DNA of 64,000 nt. It comes from Moniliella sp. 'wahieum'. Its lineage: Eukaryota; Basidiomycota; Moniliellomycetes; Moniliellales; Moniliellaceae. Positions 61,748 to 64,000 of the stretch are shown here, piece by piece. A program made the translations under genes and the position numbers. Under the pieces are notes generated by a model, which worked only from the letters and a program-made list of their open reading frames with translations, did no database searches and was not told the origin of the DNA. Position 1 is the first letter of the stretch; each line of letters starts with the position of its first letter. The stretch is taken from NCBI GenBank assembly GCA_003971905.1, contig RSEE01000077.1, forward strand, positions 248,001 through 312,000. Reading direction: 5' to 3'.

Positions 61748-62333
61748 GTGCCGAGATGCGCGAGCGCGGTGAGAGGGGGTGTGCAGTGCCGAATGCGCGG
61801 GGATCAGCGTCGAGGGAGGCGCGGTCGGTTGGGTCGGCGGGGGCCGGCAGGCGTTGCTAGTTACAGCTACTACAGCTACTAGTACGCGCTACTCGCAGCA
61901 GTCGGAGCAGGCATGCAGGGGCGTACGGACGGGTGCTGAGTAGAGTGCCGACGCGTGACGCGCTGACGCACCAATCCGGCTGAGAGCGGCGATCGCGGAT
62001 CAACGCTCCACTTGAACGTTCAACTGCCCAGCGCCAGCCCTGTCTTTGCCGGCGCATTCCACAGCACGCTGGCCCAGTGCCCCGCCAACCCTGCTGCAGA
62101 CGCCAGCGATCGAGCGCCGATGCTCGATGCCCCGATTCGATATCATCGTCACACACCCGCCCTCCATCCGCCCGCACCGCGCCAGCCTTGCCGCCCCCTC
62201 TCCATCGTCGACGCCCACACCCAGTATAACCTCGCACATTCCATACCACAGCATCGCATAGCATCGCATTTCCGCCATTCAGTAGCACCAGTACCATTAG
62301 GACACACCAAACAGGAGCCCGCAGCAGCGTCCC
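61748..62333. other. Intergenic region between kinase and PRS genes
   Basis: Upstream of the kinase gene and downstream of PRS. A TACAGCTACTACAGCTACTAG repeat occurs near 61862-61883. Open frames are composition-driven; no gene seen. Confidence 0.4.
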
Positions 62334-63602
62334 TCACCGTCCCAGCCCCCCCCTCATTCCGTCGAGTTGCGCAGCGGGCTGGGCGCATGCGTCGCGTGCA
62401 GCGGCGGCGTCACCTCTCTCCGCGTCCTTGGCGCTGCCGTGCTGGGAGCGGCAGCCGAATTGGAATGACTCGACGGGGTGCTGGCACTGCTTTTGGCTGC
62501 CTCGCCCCGCCAGTTCCAGCTTGCGCAACTTGGCTTCCAGCCCCGGCATCTTGCCCGCCTCGTCGTACGTCTCCTGGGAGCGGTACGGTTGCGACGCATT
62601 GTACGGCACCTCGGTAAACAACACCGACACCGACTCGCCATAATGCGACGCCGAATCGTCTCGGCCAGCACGTGCGAAATATCAATCTCCTCCAACTTGG
62701 CACACGCCAGCATGTTGCGCGTCTGCGGCAGCGTGTTGGTCACAATCAGTTTTTCCAACGACGAGTTGCTGATCCGTTCCAGCGCCGGGGCCGAAAGGAT
62801 GCCATGGTGACCAACGCCAGCACCCGCTTCGCGCCATTCTCCGTCAACTTGCGCGCGGCCAGGTCGAGCGTGCCACATGTATCCGCCATATCGTCCACCA
62901 GCACCGCCACCTTGCCCCGCACATCCCCCACCAGCACCATGCGCGACACCTCGTTGGCCCGCTTGCGCTCCTTGTGGAACAGGGCAAAATCTACATTCAG
63001 CCGGTCGGCAATCGACGTTGCCCGCTTCGCGCCTCCGGCATCCGGCGAGACAATCACCACCTCGTCCAAATCCTCCATCTCGCGAATGTACTGCAGCGTA
63101 GCGGGCTCGGCGTACAGATTGTCAACCGGCACATCAAAGAAGCCTTGGATTTGCGATGCGTGCAGGTCCATCGTGATCACATGATCGCATCCTGCTTTTT
63201 CTAGCATGTTGGCAACCAGTTTGGCCGTGATGGGCGCACGCGACTTGTCCTTCTTGTCTTGACGCGCATAGTAAAAGTGTGGGATGACCGCCGTCACGCG
63301 CTTGGCCGAAGCCACCTTGCACGCATGAATCAGAATCAGCGTCTCCATCAACGACGTGTTGGGCGACGTGAACGGCTTGCCCACCGTCGTTGGCGATGCG
63401 GTGGGGGTGACACAGGACGTGTTGATGATGTACACATCGTACTCCCGCACACTTTCCATGACACGGATCACCGACTCGCCAGCTCATTGCGACCAACCAG
63501 CGCCTTGCCCAACGGAAGACCCAGCCGACGGGCAATCTGCGAGGCCAGCTCGGGGTGAGAGGTGCCGGCAAAGATTTTGATGCCACCCGGCGTGTTCTCC
63601 AT
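62334..63602 (-). CDS. PRS: Ribose-phosphate pyrophosphokinase (PRPP synthetase)
   Basis: Makes 5-phosphoribosyl-1-diphosphate from ribose 5-phosphate and ATP, the entry for purine, pyrimidine, His and Trp synthesis. Start ATG at 63600-63602: [37 protein letters not shown]. After a one-base frame change near 63480 it continues with [16 protein letters not shown], then MIRV-linked [60 protein letters not shown] (divalent metal/ATP site), [14 protein letters not shown] and [15 protein letters not shown], the PRPP-binding loop. The next part reads [39 protein letters not shown] and [11 protein letters not shown]. Canonical enzymes end about there; this one goes on for roughly 65 more residues ([19 protein letters not shown] and beyond) to a stop at 62334. 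Frame changes near 62800 and 62640 resemble the other indels. Yeast has several PRS paralogues; I cannot say which one this is. Confidence 0.92.
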
Positions 63603-64000
63603 CGTGAATGAGGATCAGAAACAACGGGGACCAAAAGGGGAAAAGGGCGGACTAGGTCCAATTGCCTGGTGTAGGGTGTTGGGGGCGTGGCGATGACGGC
63701 GCGAGGTGTGGCGTTTGCTGCGACTGCGGCTGCGGCTGCTGCTGCTGCAAGCAGGCGCGGTGGATGTGGGGGTGAAGAGCGGTCGAACAGGCGGCCCTTT
63801 TCCGAAAAAAAGTGGTGGCTGCTGCCGGTCCCGGCCGGTCCCGGCGGGTTCAGGGTTGCATGTTGCACCGATGGAAATCAAATTGGGAGGAAGCGTGCTG
63901 GTTGCAATTTCAACCCCGCTGGGGTTGGGCGCCACCAGTTGTCGCCTCGTGGTATTGCCATGATGCTGCGTTTGGAAGACTTTTTCCTCCACCACCTGGG
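63603..64000. other. PRS 5' flank to window edge
   Basis: Promoter and leader of PRS. A GCTGCTGCTGC / CTGCGGCTGCGGCTG string near 63722-63748 encodes nothing recognised. Open frames on both strands extend to about 63995 but have no domain. Confidence 0.4.

Overview
The window is eukaryotic nuclear DNA from a basidiomycete fungus. Introns are short (about 50-170 nt), with GTRNGT donors, CTAAC/CTRAC branch sites and AG acceptors. Spermidine synthase is fused to saccharopine dehydrogenase (SPE3-LYS9), an arrangement known from basidiomycetes. Intergenic spaces are large and genes lie on both strands with no operon-like order. Few introns per gene and a GC-rich coding style make Ustilaginomycotina my best guess, but I cannot fix the lineage from sequence alone. 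I see no rRNA, tRNA, CRISPR array or recognisable transposable element.

Layout. 1-15.5 kb: WDR89-like WD40 protein (-), Ser/Pro-rich unknown (-), Herp/Usa1-like ER ubiquitin-like protein (+), mitochondrial-type unknown (-), SPE3-LYS9 (-). 17-31 kb: MFS transporter (+), unknown (-), isochorismatase-domain hydrolase (-) divergent from ribosomal protein eL43 (+), secreted type-B carboxylesterase (+), beta-carbonic-anhydrase-like gene (-). 30.6-35.5 kb: a 4.9 kb gene-poor stretch. 35.5-43 kb: GPI-type chitin deacetylase (+), unknown (-), SPB1 rRNA methyltransferase (-). 42.8-47.1 kb: a second gene-poor stretch. 47-64 kb: membrane-anchored GH30 glucanase (+), QCR6 (+) convergent with a Rab5-type GTPase (-), a multi-pass membrane protein (-), a DYRK-family kinase with a long disordered N-terminus (-), and PRPP synthetase (-).

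How the genes fit together. This is ordinary dispersed fungal gene content: ribosome production (eL43, SPB1), respiration (QCR6), amino acid, polyamine and nucleotide synthesis (SPE3-LYS9, PRS), ER quality control and endosome traffic (Herp-like, Rab5), wall remodelling (chitin deacetylase, GH30) and morphogenesis signalling (DYRK). No gene cluster for a single pathway is visible.

A technical theme runs through the window. Almost every conserved gene changes reading frame at one or more places, usually at short homopolymer runs, including genes that should be indispensable (eL43, SPB1, PRS, Rab5). I read this as uncorrected sequencing/assembly indels rather than mass gene decay, so gene spans below follow homology across those breaks. 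The most biologically interesting item is the carbonic-anhydrase-like gene: its first zinc-ligand cysteine is a glycine by substitution, and its histidine ligand is also doubtful. Next are families of short palindromic motifs that recur in separate intergenic regions.
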